From Nitrospirota bacterium (lineage in GTDB: Bacteria; Nitrospirota; Thermodesulfovibrionia; UBA6902): a stretch of 32,882 bases of DNA. This document shows, one piece after another, positions 20,468 through 30,957 of the stretch (the first letter of the stretch is position 1; each line of letters starts with the position of its first letter). Under the pieces are notes generated by a model. It was not told the origin of the DNA and did no database searches. It saw only the letters and a list, made by a program, of their open reading frames with translations. The stretch spans positions 1 to 32,882 of the forward strand of contig JACQXG010000011.1 in NCBI GenBank assembly GCA_016208905.1, written 5' to 3'. A program made the position numbers and the translations under genes.

Positions 20468-21106
20468 TTATTCCTGTTTATTTTTTTCAACTAATTTAAG
20501 TAATTTATTAAGCTTTGCTTCCAGATCATCAGTAACGGCTTTCTCTATTATAATATCCTGATGCCTGGAAGTATGAATAAGTTCAGCAACTTGATTGTAA
20601 GTAGTCATTCCAGCCACCTTAAACGTTCCAGTAAATGGAAAAGCAACATATAGTATTACAAGATAGCACACTGGTTTTACCAGTGAATGCCATTGCTCCG
20701 GGATATGAGATTCTATCCCGTCGTGAAACAGATTATAGATAAGTTTAATTATAAAAAAGACAAAAAATATCAGAAAAATTGAGCCTATTGCCCCAAAAAA
20801 TAGAATTACAAGGGCATCTCTGGAATCGGTTAATATAAGTCCAAGGTTAGCCCCGGGTTTTACATCAATAATCATCAATTGATAAAGCCAATATCCGCAG
20901 CCGATTAACCATATCAAATAGAGAGATAATGCAATATACCTTTTATATTCAATAAACAATTGGAATGGCTTTGAATCCGTGATCCTTGCAATAAGCAGAG
21001 TAAGTTTAGAACAAAATGCAGCATAGCTGCCCGCAATTCTTAAGAAAAATTGCGTTAACTTATCACTTTTGGGGAGATACTTCATCCATTCATTAATTCT
21101 CATCAT
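20468..21106 (-). CDS. Uncharacterised membrane protein
   Basis: ORF with several hydrophobic helices (IALSLYLIWLIGCGYWLYQLMII, LFFGAIGSIFLIFFVFFIIKLIY) and a charged C-terminus; no recognised domain. Confidence 0.72.
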   Translation of the reverse strand: MMRINEWMKYLPKSDKLTQFFLRIAGSYAAFCSKLTLLIARITDSKPFQLFIEYKRYIALSLYLIWLIGCGYWLYQLMIIDVKPGANLGLILTDSRDALVILFFGAIGSIFLIFFVFFIIKLIYNLFHDGIESHIPEQWHSLVKPVCYLVILYVAFPFTGTFKVAGMTTYNQVAELIHTSRHQDIIIEKAVTDDLEAKLNKLLKLVEKNKQE

Positions 21107-21233
21107 TTACCGTTATTAAATCGGTCATAATTTAAAGAACTTTAATTAGTAATGCTAATGGCGGTAACTTTTGGGAAAATGGATTAAAAACTGATTTTAT
21201 GTCAGGAATTATAAATTCGATGCAGAGATATGC

Positions 21234-21923
21234 TTAATATGAGATTAAAAAATTCATATACTCCCATGTCTGTGCAAATGAATCAATGACAATATCAGCA
21301 TCTGTATTTAGCAGGTCTTGTTTTGAATAAGGCCCGGTAGCCACTGCGATGCAATATGCGCCATGAACTTTGGCACATCGAACATCCATCGGTGTATCTC
21401 CGAACACGATACAGTCTTTTGGAGAAAACCGGAAGCCTTTCTTAGTAAACTTAGCAATAGCTATGGGCAACAGTTTATCACGGTCTTCATCATCGCTCCC
21501 AAAAGCTCCGTCAAGAAAATAATCATCCAGACCGAAGGCTCCAAGTTTTATCTCTGCTCCCTTCTCAAGATTGCCTGTGAGCAGGCCCATGACCATATCC
21601 ATATCATGTAATAAGGATAGAGTTTCCTTTATTCCAGGCTTTACGTGCCGTAATGGATTGTTAATTTCATGCTCTAAAAACTTGAGATAAGCCTCCTGCA
21701 TCTTTCCAACATTGCCATCCATATAGGGAAGTCCATGAAATTTTAAACCGTCTTTCATAATCTGCGGGTCCGTCCTGCCTGCCATAGGAATATCCTTAAA
21801 AGCTTCCTTTATGCCAAACAGGGCATGAAATGCCAAATTCATTGATCGTGTCCCGGCGCCTCCGGCGCTTATTAGTGTACCGTCAATATCAAACAGGACC
21901 AGTTTTTTATCACGATTACTCAT
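21234..21923 (-). CDS. HAD-family hydrolase (phosphoglycolate phosphatase-like)
   Basis: LVLFDIDGTLISAGGAG (motif I), GLLTGNLEKGA (motif II), FGDTPMDVRCAKVHGAYCIAVATG (motif IV). Start could also be at 21938. Confidence 0.9.
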   Translation of the reverse strand: MSNRDKKLVLFDIDGTLISAGGAGTRSMNLAFHALFGIKEAFKDIPMAGRTDPQIMKDGLKFHGLPYMDGNVGKMQEAYLKFLEHEINNPLRHVKPGIKETLSLLHDMDMVMGLLTGNLEKGAEIKLGAFGLDDYFLDGAFGSDDEDRDKLLPIAIAKFTKKGFRFSPKDCIVFGDTPMDVRCAKVHGAYCIAVATGPYSKQDLLNTDADIVIDSFAQTWEYMNFLISY

Positions 21924-22048
21924 TGCAATATTATACAATTACCTGTAGAAATAATTATGGTAATGCCCTCGGATTATCCTCGTGAAAATTGACATTATTC
22001 CCGGCTTTATGTTAAAAAATATGTCTATCAAATAATTGGAGGCTTTTC

Positions 22049-22357
22049 ATGTACGCAATAATTGAGACAGGCGGTAAACAATACAGGGTCTCTGAAGGAG
22101 ACATTTTAAAGATTGAAAAGATTGATGACAAAGAATCAGTTACATTCGATAATGTTGTAATGGTCTCAGATGGTGACAATATCTCCTTTGGCAATCCTTA
22201 TCTCTCATCAGCAAAGGTATCTGCCGATATTCTGGGAACAAGCAAGGCCAGAAAAGTCCTTGTCTTTAAACAGAAACTGAGAAAGAATCACAGGAAACTG
22301 AGAGGGCACAGACAACAGTATACCTCAGTTAAGATCAGCAAAATTCAAGTCAATTAA
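22049..22357 (+). CDS. rplU: 50S ribosomal protein L21
   Basis: MYAIIETGGKQYRVSEGD...KVLVFKQKLRKNHRKLRGHRQQYT; GGAGG upstream. Confidence 0.98.
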   Translation: MYAIIETGGKQYRVSEGDILKIEKIDDKESVTFDNVVMVSDGDNISFGNPYLSSAKVSADILGTSKARKVLVFKQKLRKNHRKLRGHRQQYTSVKISKIQVN

Positions 22358-22376
22358 TATTATTGGAGGATAAAAA

Positions 22377-22637
22377 ATGGCTCATAAAAAAGGTGTTGGC
22401 AGCACAAGGAACGGACGCGATAGTGAGTCACAACGCCTCGGAGTAAAAATGTTCGGGGGCCAGGTTGTAAAAGCCGGCAATATCCTTGTCAGACAAAGAG
22501 GAACAAAGTTTCATCCGGGGTTTAATGTCGGCAAGGGAAGTGATGACACACTATTCGCCAAGGTCAGCGGGATCGTAAAATTCGAGCGAAAAGGCAAAAC
22601 AAAACAGCAGATAAGTGTTTATCCTGCAGAAGCATAG
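22377..22637 (+). CDS. rpmA: 50S ribosomal protein L27
   Basis: [48 protein letters not shown]. Confidence 0.98.
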   Translation: MAHKKGVGSTRNGRDSESQRLGVKMFGGQVVKAGNILVRQRGTKFHPGFNVGKGSDDTLFAKVSGIVKFERKGKTKQQISVYPAEA

Positions 22638-22663
22638 GAAAAAAATCATACATTACACAATTA

Positions 22664-22686
22664 AAGGCGGGATTTCCCGCCTTTTT
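22664..22686 (+). terminator. Rho-independent terminator after rpmA
   Basis: AGGCGGGATTTCCCGCCTTTTTTATT: GGCGGG/CCCGCC hairpin followed by a T-tract. Confidence 0.85.
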
Positions 22687-22757
22687 TATTTTTTATCCAT
22701 ATCTTGTATCCTATATTTCAAAAACCAGGGATAACACATCTGTAGATGTAAATAACA

Positions 22758-23768
22758 ATGCAATTTATTGATCAGGCAAAAGTATATATCAAAGCAGGAG
22801 ACGGCGGCAGAGGATGCGTAAGCTTTCGAAGGGAGAAATTTGTTCCCAAAGGAGGCCCTAATGGCGGTGATGGAGGAAGGGGCGGTCATATTTTATTTAA
22901 AGCAACTGGAAATATTACAACCCTTCTGGATATCAAGTACCAGCAGCAATACAGGGCTGAAAAGGGCCAGCATGGTATGGGCAGGGATATGCATGGCAAA
23001 GACGGAAAGGACCTTATCATCCCGGTGCCGCTCGGCACCCTTATCAGGGATTTTGAAACTAATGAGGTCCTTTGTGATCTCACTGAAGAAAATCAGGAAT
23101 TTTTGGCCGTGAAAGGCGGCAGGGGGGGGCTTGGTAACGCACATTTTAAGAGCGCCACGAGACAGGCGCCGAGATTTGCACAGCCCGGGGAACCCGGAGA
23201 AGAATTGACCTTGTCCCTGGAATTAAAACTCCTGGCTGATGTCGGACTGATAGGACTTCCTAATTCCGGCAAATCCACATTAATCAGCGCCTTATCGTCA
23301 GCGAGACCCAAAATCGCCGATTATCCTTTTACAACTCTTGTGCCCAATCTTGGGGTTGTAACGTACGGGGAATTCAGAAGCTTTGTTATCGCAGATATCC
23401 CTGGCTTAATAGAAGGGGCACACACGGGTACGGGGCTGGGGTTTCAGTTTCTCCGTCACGTTGAGAGGACATCGGTTCTGCTGCATCTCGTGGATATATC
23501 AGAGATGGCAGAGGGCGACCCGGCCGACAATCTTGAAAAGATCAATAAAGAACTTGAACTCTTCAGTCCTGATCTGATGAAAAAGCCCCAGGCGATTGCC
23601 GGCACAAAGCTTGATATAAAAGGAGACGGGAAAAGGCTTGACACGCTTGCTCAATATTGTAATGATAAACAGTATGATTTTTTCCCGATATGCTCTGTTA
23701 CAGGAGAAGGAATAAAAGAACTTATGATATATCTTGGGGGAAAAGTGGGACAACATAAAAAGAAATAA
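22758..23768 (+). CDS. obgE: GTPase Obg/CgtA
   Basis: GDGGRGCVSFRREKFVPKGGPNGGDGGRGG; GLPNSGKSTLISALSSARPKIADYPFTTLVPNLGVV; DIPGLIEGA. Confidence 0.98.
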   Translation: MQFIDQAKVYIKAGDGGRGCVSFRREKFVPKGGPNGGDGGRGGHILFKATGNITTLLDIKYQQQYRAEKGQHGMGRDMHGKDGKDLIIPVPLGTLIRDFETNEVLCDLTEENQEFLAVKGGRGGLGNAHFKSATRQAPRFAQPGEPGEELTLSLELKLLADVGLIGLPNSGKSTLISALSSARPKIADYPFTTLVPNLGVVTYGEFRSFVIADIPGLIEGAHTGTGLGFQFLRHVERTSVLLHLVDISEMAEGDPADNLEKINKELELFSPDLMKKPQAIAGTKLDIKGDGKRLDTLAQYCNDKQYDFFPICSVTGEGIKELMIYLGGKVGQHKKK

Positions 23769-23821
23769 CGGGTTTCAGCAGTTATTTCTTTTTGCAGACC
23801 GCTGAATACTTATAACTGATT

Positions 23822-24916
23822 ATGAAACGTCTTGTAATAAAAATCGGAAGTAACATACTCGCCTCCCCGGAGCATGGACTCAATACGAGGAGGCTTCGGG
23901 CGATTGCAAAGGATATTTCGGAGGTCATAGACAGGGAGAATCAGGCAGTAATTGTCTCTTCAGGCGCAGTTGCAGCCGGGCTTAAGAAACTGGGACTCAA
24001 AGGCAAGCCTCAAGACATAAGGCTCAAACAGGCCGCTGCCGCAATCGGACAGTCAAGTCTTATGTGGGCATATGAGAAGTGTTTTGCTGATTTTAACAAA
24101 AAGGTTGCGCAGGTCCTGCTGACAAGAGATGATATATCAAACCGTCTAAGATATATTAATGCCAAAAATACATTGTTGACTTTGATGAGCTATGGTGTAA
24201 TTCCACTCATTAACGAAAATGATCCTATTGCTGTAGATGAAATTAAGTTCGGTGACAATGACATGCTGGCTGCCCTTACCGCCAGCCTTGTTGAAGCGGA
24301 CATGCTTATTATATTGTCTGATGTTGAAGGTCTTTATTCGAAGGACCCTGCTCAGAAGGGCGCAAAGATAATCAGGCAGGTCAGTGAGATCACCCCTGAA
24401 ATCGAGAAGCTTGCCGGAGGCAGCGGCAGCTCAGTCGGCACCGGCGGGATGTTTTCAAAAATCCTTGCTGCCAGGCAGGCTACTAATCACGGCATCCCCG
24501 TTGTAATAATGAGTGGGAAAAAGAGCAGACTTTTAAAAAAACTCTTGGATGGTAATGAACCAGGGACATATTTTAAACCTAAAAAACAGAGGATGTCCTC
24601 CAAACAGGGATGGATAGCTTACGGGGTAAAATCAAAGGGGGTTATTTACCTTGATGACGGAGCGGTAAAGGCCCTGGTGACTTTGGGCAGAAGCCTTCTG
24701 CCTTCAGGTATAACAAAAATCGAAGGAGATTTCGAGGTTGGAGATTATGTCCGTTGTGTTACAAAAGAGGGCAGGAAAATCGCCAAGGGTTTAACAAACT
24801 ACTCGTCAAAGGACCTCGAACATATCAAGGGAAAGAAAACCTCTGAAATAGAGAAAGTCCTGGGATATAAATATTCAGATGAAGTTATTCACAGGGGTAA
24901 TCTTGTAGTGATTTAG
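23822..24916 (+). CDS. proB: Glutamate 5-kinase with C-terminal PUA domain
   Basis: MKRLVIKIGSNILA, VSSGAVAAG, NENDPIAVDEIKFGDNDMLAA, GTGGMFSKILAARQA; PUA-type tail. Confidence 0.97.
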   Translation: MKRLVIKIGSNILASPEHGLNTRRLRAIAKDISEVIDRENQAVIVSSGAVAAGLKKLGLKGKPQDIRLKQAAAAIGQSSLMWAYEKCFADFNKKVAQVLLTRDDISNRLRYINAKNTLLTLMSYGVIPLINENDPIAVDEIKFGDNDMLAALTASLVEADMLIILSDVEGLYSKDPAQKGAKIIRQVSEITPEIEKLAGGSGSSVGTGGMFSKILAARQATNHGIPVVIMSGKKSRLLKKLLDGNEPGTYFKPKKQRMSSKQGWIAYGVKSKGVIYLDDGAVKALVTLGRSLLPSGITKIEGDFEVGDYVRCVTKEGRKIAKGLTNYSSKDLEHIKGKKTSEIEKVLGYKYSDEVIHRGNLVVI

Positions 24917-24983
24917 TTTTAATTACATTGTCTCACCTTGGTCGCCGCCTCCAGCTTTGCACACTCAGCGAGAAAAATATAAA

Positions 24984-25006
24984 AGGGAGGCGATTAGACC
25001 GCCTCC
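24984..25006 (-). terminator. Rho-independent terminator of the LamG lipoprotein gene
   Basis: GGGAGGCG/CGCCTCCC stem; read on the minus strand it is followed by TTTTATATTTTT. Confidence 0.75.
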
Positions 25007-25028
25007 CTCATATTAATTACTATTATTT

Positions 25029-25964
25029 TTAATCCGCTGGTGATATAGGAGCCCCTGGTGTTACCCAGCCGTTTTCCCATGGTGGAAAATCTCCTGCACC
25101 CCTTATATACTCAAAACCTCCTGCAAATCCATATCCGGAGGAGTCTGCGACATCGGCTCCTTCCCCCTCATTTAAACGATAATAAGCCGCCAGCTCAGGG
25201 ACACCACGGTCACACGTACCACCTATACCAAGCTCCGTATTCATACAATTATTAATTTCAGTATCAGTCCTCCGGGAACCCCAAACCCTCAGTTCGTCAA
25301 TAACAGCTCCGTTTAAAAAGCTGACAGCTACTTCTTCATGAGAAGGATTATCAGCAAAGTTCGAATTTGTTGTCGCACTACTTTGATATGCTCCATTTAC
25401 ATAAATATCCAGATGTGGTGTCTCTGCCATGTGTGTGTCGGCATTGGAGAGTACGCCTGCAATATGGTACCATAGGCCCGTAATAAGTGCAGAACCGCTA
25501 ACTGTAAATGCTTCCGTCCCTGTAATAGCTGGCGGACCTGGCGAAGTAATTATCACGTGTCGTATTGTAAATTGAGGAGCATTCGCAGAGAGAGCCAGTT
25601 CAACTCCCCTGGCACCATCACTGCGTTTGAAAATCGAACCTGTTGTAGTAGAAACAGAAGTCTTTACCCACGCTTCCAAAGTGAGTTGATGATTGCTTAT
25701 ATCGGGAATTCGAGTTGTTAAGTTCCCTTGAGGAGTAGCTGAACACGAATTGGTCGGACATTTGCTGAAATCAATCGCATAGGCCCCTTTATTAGTATCT
25801 TTGGCTTTCCGCTGCGGTTTGTTCCCACAGCTTACAATAAAAAACCCTGCGCATAAAACAACAATAGCAAGGATAAGGAGCAACGATAAATTCCCTTTGA
25901 ATTGTCTTATTTTTTTCATAATAGCCTCCTGATAGTTTTTAAAGAAAAAATTATAATAAGGCAA
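25029..25964 (-). CDS. LamG/concanavalin A-like lectin domain lipoprotein
   Basis: Lipobox-like segment VVLCAGFFIVSC; LTLEAWVKTSVSTTTGSIFKRSD, WYHIAGVLSNA, LDIYVNGAYQ, IDELRVWGSRRTDTEI. Start may be internal (MKKIRQFKG). Confidence 0.87.
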   Translation of the reverse strand: MPYYNFFFKNYQEAIMKKIRQFKGNLSLLLILAIVVLCAGFFIVSCGNKPQRKAKDTNKGAYAIDFSKCPTNSCSATPQGNLTTRIPDISNHQLTLEAWVKTSVSTTTGSIFKRSDGARGVELALSANAPQFTIRHVIITSPGPPAITGTEAFTVSGSALITGLWYHIAGVLSNADTHMAETPHLDIYVNGAYQSSATTNSNFADNPSHEEVAVSFLNGAVIDELRVWGSRRTDTEINNCMNTELGIGGTCDRGVPELAAYYRLNEGEGADVADSSGYGFAGGFEYIRGAGDFPPWENGWVTPGAPISPAD

Positions 25965-26022
25965 GAATGTAAAACTATAAGATATTGCTTTTAAAATGTC
26001 AAGAATTACTATATTTATTAAT

Positions 26023-28308
26023 TCAATTATTTAATGAATTAATAAAAGGGGCTACTTTTACAGCGAAATTCTCCGGGTCAATCTCAGCAGCCTTTTTAAC
26101 CTCTTTGACGGCATTTTCTCTGTCACCAACAATATGAAATATATTAGCCATTTTAAAATGTATAAGTGCCACCTCCGGACTATTGTCCTGTAAATATGCA
26201 ATCAGCTGTTGATAAGAATGAATTGCGTCATAAAATCTATTCGTATCCAGATATATTTGCGATAGCCTTCTGAGTTCTCCAGCTTCGAGAGGAATATTAT
26301 TATCTGCAGATGAATAATCATACTCAGTCATCCTGATTGCCTTCAATTTTTCTAATGCACTGGAGGCAATATCGTCTCTAGAGGAAAGAATTGCAATTAA
26401 TGCCAATTCGAAATATTTTATATCATTAACCGGATCATGAGCTACTATATTATTGACAATTTCTATGGCTTCTTCATAATCCTTTTTACGCGCTAAAGTA
26501 TCAGCTAATAGAAAATATAGTCTTTCATACCGGGGATTGAGATTAATAGATGCCCTGATTAACGACTCCGTATGATCAATAAAAGAAGGTTCATAACGCG
26601 ATATGTAATTATAAAGAAGCATTACATCCGTCAGATAGTCCAAGTTAAAGCGATTTCTATCAATTCCTTTTTCCAATTCTTCCACCGTTCTTTCAATGAA
26701 ATCCAATGCGCCTGGCTGTTTTAAGAAGTTAAAATGTAAGATGGAGAAAGACATTGAACTCATTATTTGTCTGACATTGTCATCCCCGAAGGTTCTTAAA
26801 GATAAAATACTTTTAAAATCATCGAGAACATTCGAGTAAGATTTATCTTTATCGGAAGAATTTATTGTCTGGATAAATTGGGATTCCTTAAAAGGCTTAT
26901 AGTTAACGTGATAAATCACAATTGAAAAAAGCAGTAATGACGGCAGTATTACATATACAGATTTTATTATTGCTTTGTTTAAACCAACAAATTTATTTAA
27001 ATCTGTCGCTTCCTTCATGTAGTAAATATTATCTAAATAAGCCAATAGAGCTATAAACAATACATACGAATTAATAGTGTCAAAAGTAAAAAGATTTTGA
27101 ATAAAATAAACATTAAGCGCTATCACAATAGTCAAAGCTTCGTTCCTGGGAATTGTCTTTTTTTGAAAAGCATTCCAGAGAACATAATAAACCGCTCCAT
27201 AGATTGCTAAATAAGAAAACAAACCAAGAACCCCTGCATTAACCAGCCAATCTATGACAATATTATGGGCACGGTCAAACCATATTTGTTCACGTATAAC
27301 GGGAATCGAATTAACAGTATAAATCCCTTTAAAATTTTCCTGCCCCCATCCCAGGATCGGCCTTTCTTTAATCCCCTCCCATGCAAACTTCCACGTGTTA
27401 ATTCTATTCTGAACGGAATCGTCTGAAAACATGGTGGCAAACCGGGAAAGAGTTCTGTCATGTTTTATGAAATCAGCATTTCGAATGCTTACAAATGAAA
27501 CTGACAGAATAATGAAAATACTAATCGATGACAATATTACCTTTCTGACAAGTTTCTCCCCGGAGGGATTTATTTTTCCAAATATGTTCATCAGTCCCAT
27601 CATCCCTATCCCAATGATAGCTGCCAGAATCGCTCCACGTGAAGATGAATAATAAATAGCGATAGTGTTTATGCTAATGAGCAATATATAAAAAAACTTA
27701 AGTGAGCGTCTTTGGGTGTTGAAGATGAGAATGAACGCTATAAACATGGAAAGCATCAAATAAGAGGCGAAAAAAGTAGGGTTACCAATTGTCCCGTAAA
27801 TTCTTTGACCGTATATCATTGCAAACTGAGGCGAATTAGCGGCCTGAAGTGATGCAATTAAAGCGAATGAACTTACTAACATGCTTACCGCTACAAAAAT
27901 ATTGAAAAAAATTATCCAATCCTTCTTGCATCTAAGAACGCTGCTGATAATCATAAAAAAAAGTGTGAGATGCAAAATTGTAATGTAACCTTCCATCCGC
28001 TCGTAATTTGACCAGAAACTGTTATAAGGACTGACACCGAATAAATCAGCAAGCCCTACGATAAATGTAAAGAAGAGAATAGAAATCAGCATCGGCGAGT
28101 TATTAAGCCGGTACTGTTTATATGCCAATATGAGAGGCACCCATAATGCAGCTGCAAATTCCACGAGGATTCTGAATGCAAAATTCTTCCCGGTGATATA
28201 AGGGAATAACGCAGATGGTGTAACGACAAGGGGAATAAAGGGTATCAAAAACATTGAACCCTTTATTCCCCATACTAAATAATTATCTATTTTTTTAAAA
28301 GAGACCAT
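26023..28308 (-). CDS. O-antigen ligase/Wzy-type polymerase family membrane protein with C-terminal TPR region
   Basis: Many TM helices; Wzy_C-like RPILGWGQENFKGIY...WFDRAHNIVIDWLVNAGVLGLFSYL; TPR-like tail (YERLYFLLADTLARKKDYEEAIEIVNNIVAHDPVN; DRENAVKEVKKAAEIDPENF). Confidence 0.9.
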   Translation of the reverse strand: MVSFKKIDNYLVWGIKGSMFLIPFIPLVVTPSALFPYITGKNFAFRILVEFAAALWVPLILAYKQYRLNNSPMLISILFFTFIVGLADLFGVSPYNSFWSNYERMEGYITILHLTLFFMIISSVLRCKKDWIIFFNIFVAVSMLVSSFALIASLQAANSPQFAMIYGQRIYGTIGNPTFFASYLMLSMFIAFILIFNTQRRSLKFFYILLISINTIAIYYSSSRGAILAAIIGIGMMGLMNIFGKINPSGEKLVRKVILSSISIFIILSVSFVSIRNADFIKHDRTLSRFATMFSDDSVQNRINTWKFAWEGIKERPILGWGQENFKGIYTVNSIPVIREQIWFDRAHNIVIDWLVNAGVLGLFSYLAIYGAVYYVLWNAFQKKTIPRNEALTIVIALNVYFIQNLFTFDTINSYVLFIALLAYLDNIYYMKEATDLNKFVGLNKAIIKSVYVILPSLLLFSIVIYHVNYKPFKESQFIQTINSSDKDKSYSNVLDDFKSILSLRTFGDDNVRQIMSSMSFSILHFNFLKQPGALDFIERTVEELEKGIDRNRFNLDYLTDVMLLYNYISRYEPSFIDHTESLIRASINLNPRYERLYFLLADTLARKKDYEEAIEIVNNIVAHDPVNDIKYFELALIAILSSRDDIASSALEKLKAIRMTEYDYSSADNNIPLEAGELRRLSQIYLDTNRFYDAIHSYQQLIAYLQDNSPEVALIHFKMANIFHIVGDRENAVKEVKKAAEIDPENFAVKVAPFINSLNN

Positions 28309-28526
28309 AGGATTTATGAAATTAATTAATTCCTGCCCTGATCTTGCGCTAACAAAGATAATAGAGTTTCAATGCCGGAGCTGCGATTCAACTCTGTCCC
28401 ATATTACCACAATTAACAACCATATTCTATAAATGCGACAGGATAATGATTGGATACTTTGATGACGCTCTAATAATAAATTCAGCGCAGCATCCGGATA
28501 TAAGAGATAATTCTTTAAAGCCAGAC

Positions 28527-30332
28527 CTAATCCCTTATTTTCGGTCTCTTATTAACATCGAGGATTTTCTTTCTTAATCTAATGGACTCAGGGGTCACTT
28601 CAACAAGCTCGTCTTCCCTGATAAATTCAATAGATTGTTCCAGAGTCAAAAGCCTTGGAGGTATTAACTGAAGGGCTTCATCAGATCCTGAAGCGCGTAT
28701 ATTGGTCATTTTCTTTTCTTTTGTAACATTGACATCCAGATCATTTTCCCTTGAGTTTTCTCCTATGACCATACCTTCATAAACAGGAACATTTTGTTTG
28801 ATAAAGAGCACTCCCCTGGGCTGCAAATGGAACAGCGCATATGTTGTTGTTTTTCCCTTTCTGTCTGAAACCAAGGCGCCTGTCTGCCTCTTTGACATCG
28901 GGCCATGCCATGGCTCGTATCCGTCAAAGAGGTGGTTGAGAAGCCCGGTGCCTCTTGTATCCGTGAGGAATTGAGACCTGAAACCAATCAATCCCCTTGA
29001 TGGAATTCTGAACTCAAGCCTTACCCTGCCGCTTCCATTGTTCTGCATTTTCTGCATCCTGCCTTTTCGCATTCCGACTTGCTGGGTCACAACTCCGACA
29101 TAGTCTTCCGGCACATCTATAACCAGCAGTTCCATGGGCTCATGCAATTTGCCGTTAATTTCCTTTGTAATAGTTTCAGGCATGGAGACTGATAATTCAT
29201 AGCCCTCCCGCCTCATCATCTCTATAAGAATAGCAAGCTGCAGTTCTCCCCGCCCCATTACCCTGAAAGAGTCTACCTTGCTCAGGTCCACTTTTATGGA
29301 AACATTGTAAAGGAGCTCTTTCTCAAGCCTTTCTCTGAGATTTCTGGAGGTAACATATTTGCCGTCCTGTCCTGCAAAGGGAGATGTATTAACGGAAAAA
29401 AGCATTGAAATGGTAGGCTCATCCACTTTTATTCTGGGAAGCGGTTTGGGGTTCTCAATATCCGTGATCGTATCACCGATATTTATCCCTTCAATCCCCG
29501 CAAGCGCAACGATCTCGCCGACTGAAACCTCTTTTGTTTCTTTTCTCTCAAGACCTTTAAAGGTATATATGGATGTTATCTTTGTTTTAACTGCAATGCC
29601 TTCGCTGTTTATCACAGCCACAAGGTCCCCTATTTTTATAGTGCCTGAAAAAATTCTGCCGATTGCCAGTCTCCCGACATAATCATTGTAATTTATATTC
29701 GTGACAAGGTACTGCAGACTCCCGTTTTCATCTCCCTCCGGAGCAGGGATTGTGCGTATTATAAGATCAAAGAGGGGCATTAAGTCATTCGATTCATCAT
29801 TGAGGTCGAGTTTTGCAATCCCCATTTTGGCATTTGTATAAACTATCGGGAACTCTAACTGCTTTTCAGTTGCATCAATATCAATAAACAGGTCATAAAC
29901 TTCGTTCAGCACGTCCTGTATCCTGGCATCATGTCTATCTATCTTATTGATAACTAATATGGGTGGCAGGTTTAGCTCAAGCGCTTTTTTAAGTACAAAT
30001 CTTGTCTGTGGCAGAGGGCCTTCTGAGGAGTCTACAAGCAAAAGGACACCATCCACCATTTTCATAATTCTTTCTACTTCTCCCCCAAAATCAGCATGCC
30101 CGGGCGTATCGACTATATTTATTTTCACGCCGTTGTATTCAACAGCAGTGTTTTTCGCCATTATGGTAATCCCCTTTTCCCTTTCAAGGTCTATATTATC
30201 CATGACCCTTTCCTGCACATTTTCATTAGCACGGTAGATGCCGGACTGCTTCAGCATACAGTCAACAAGAGTTGTCTTTCCATGATCAACATGGGCAATT
30301 ATAGCAATATTCCTTAAATCTTCACGTTTCAT
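28527..30332 (-). CDS. typA: Translational GTPase TypA/BipA
   Basis: [67 protein letters not shown], full-length BipA architecture. Confidence 0.98.
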   Translation of the reverse strand: MKREDLRNIAIIAHVDHGKTTLVDCMLKQSGIYRANENVQERVMDNIDLEREKGITIMAKNTAVEYNGVKINIVDTPGHADFGGEVERIMKMVDGVLLLVDSSEGPLPQTRFVLKKALELNLPPILVINKIDRHDARIQDVLNEVYDLFIDIDATEKQLEFPIVYTNAKMGIAKLDLNDESNDLMPLFDLIIRTIPAPEGDENGSLQYLVTNINYNDYVGRLAIGRIFSGTIKIGDLVAVINSEGIAVKTKITSIYTFKGLERKETKEVSVGEIVALAGIEGINIGDTITDIENPKPLPRIKVDEPTISMLFSVNTSPFAGQDGKYVTSRNLRERLEKELLYNVSIKVDLSKVDSFRVMGRGELQLAILIEMMRREGYELSVSMPETITKEINGKLHEPMELLVIDVPEDYVGVVTQQVGMRKGRMQKMQNNGSGRVRLEFRIPSRGLIGFRSQFLTDTRGTGLLNHLFDGYEPWHGPMSKRQTGALVSDRKGKTTTYALFHLQPRGVLFIKQNVPVYEGMVIGENSRENDLDVNVTKEKKMTNIRASGSDEALQLIPPRLLTLEQSIEFIREDELVEVTPESIRLRKKILDVNKRPKIRD

Positions 30333-30957
30333 ATCATCTCTTTTCTGTTTAATAAATTATGTTCATACGTTCTCAGATAAGCCTATTGTATTTTCTGATT
30401 TACAGAGAAAACTAACCGGCGAGTGACAGTTCTAAGACATTGGTGTTTAATTATAAGCTAATCATCAGAGATAATACCATATCAACAACCCTAACAGATA
30501 GCGAATCTTAACCCACGAATATGCATTTCAAACAATGCGGATGTTGGAAAATTATTTGTTTTTCGATCCCTTAAACGCATTTTCAATCAAGGTTAGGATG
30601 CATATTTTAATTCAAAGCCGTATGTATAATTCAATAATAAATTTATCGAGTTAAACCGAATGCCCAGCCCGATGTAAAGCGGGCGAATGTCAATTATTAA
30701 TTTTTCCTTTCATTCGCATTTCTTAAAGGAATGCCAATTATTTTTCAATGTCTGCATTGTTTAAGTTAATATTTCTTTAATCTTAACAAACCGAATCAGA
30801 GGGATCTATCAAAATCCCAGGGACATTCCTTTAATGATGCCTCATGCTTAAGATCAATATTACTCATGCCGATAAGACTGTTACAGGATTAAATATGTAA
30901 TATCCTGAATTACAAACAAGCTTCAATATTGCAGAATTTATAAAAGGAAATCGGTTC

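Noticed and set aside
30660-30720. Possible c-di-GMP riboswitch
   Set aside because: A GATGTAAAGC-like string is present, but the conserved GEMM elements are not convincingly found.
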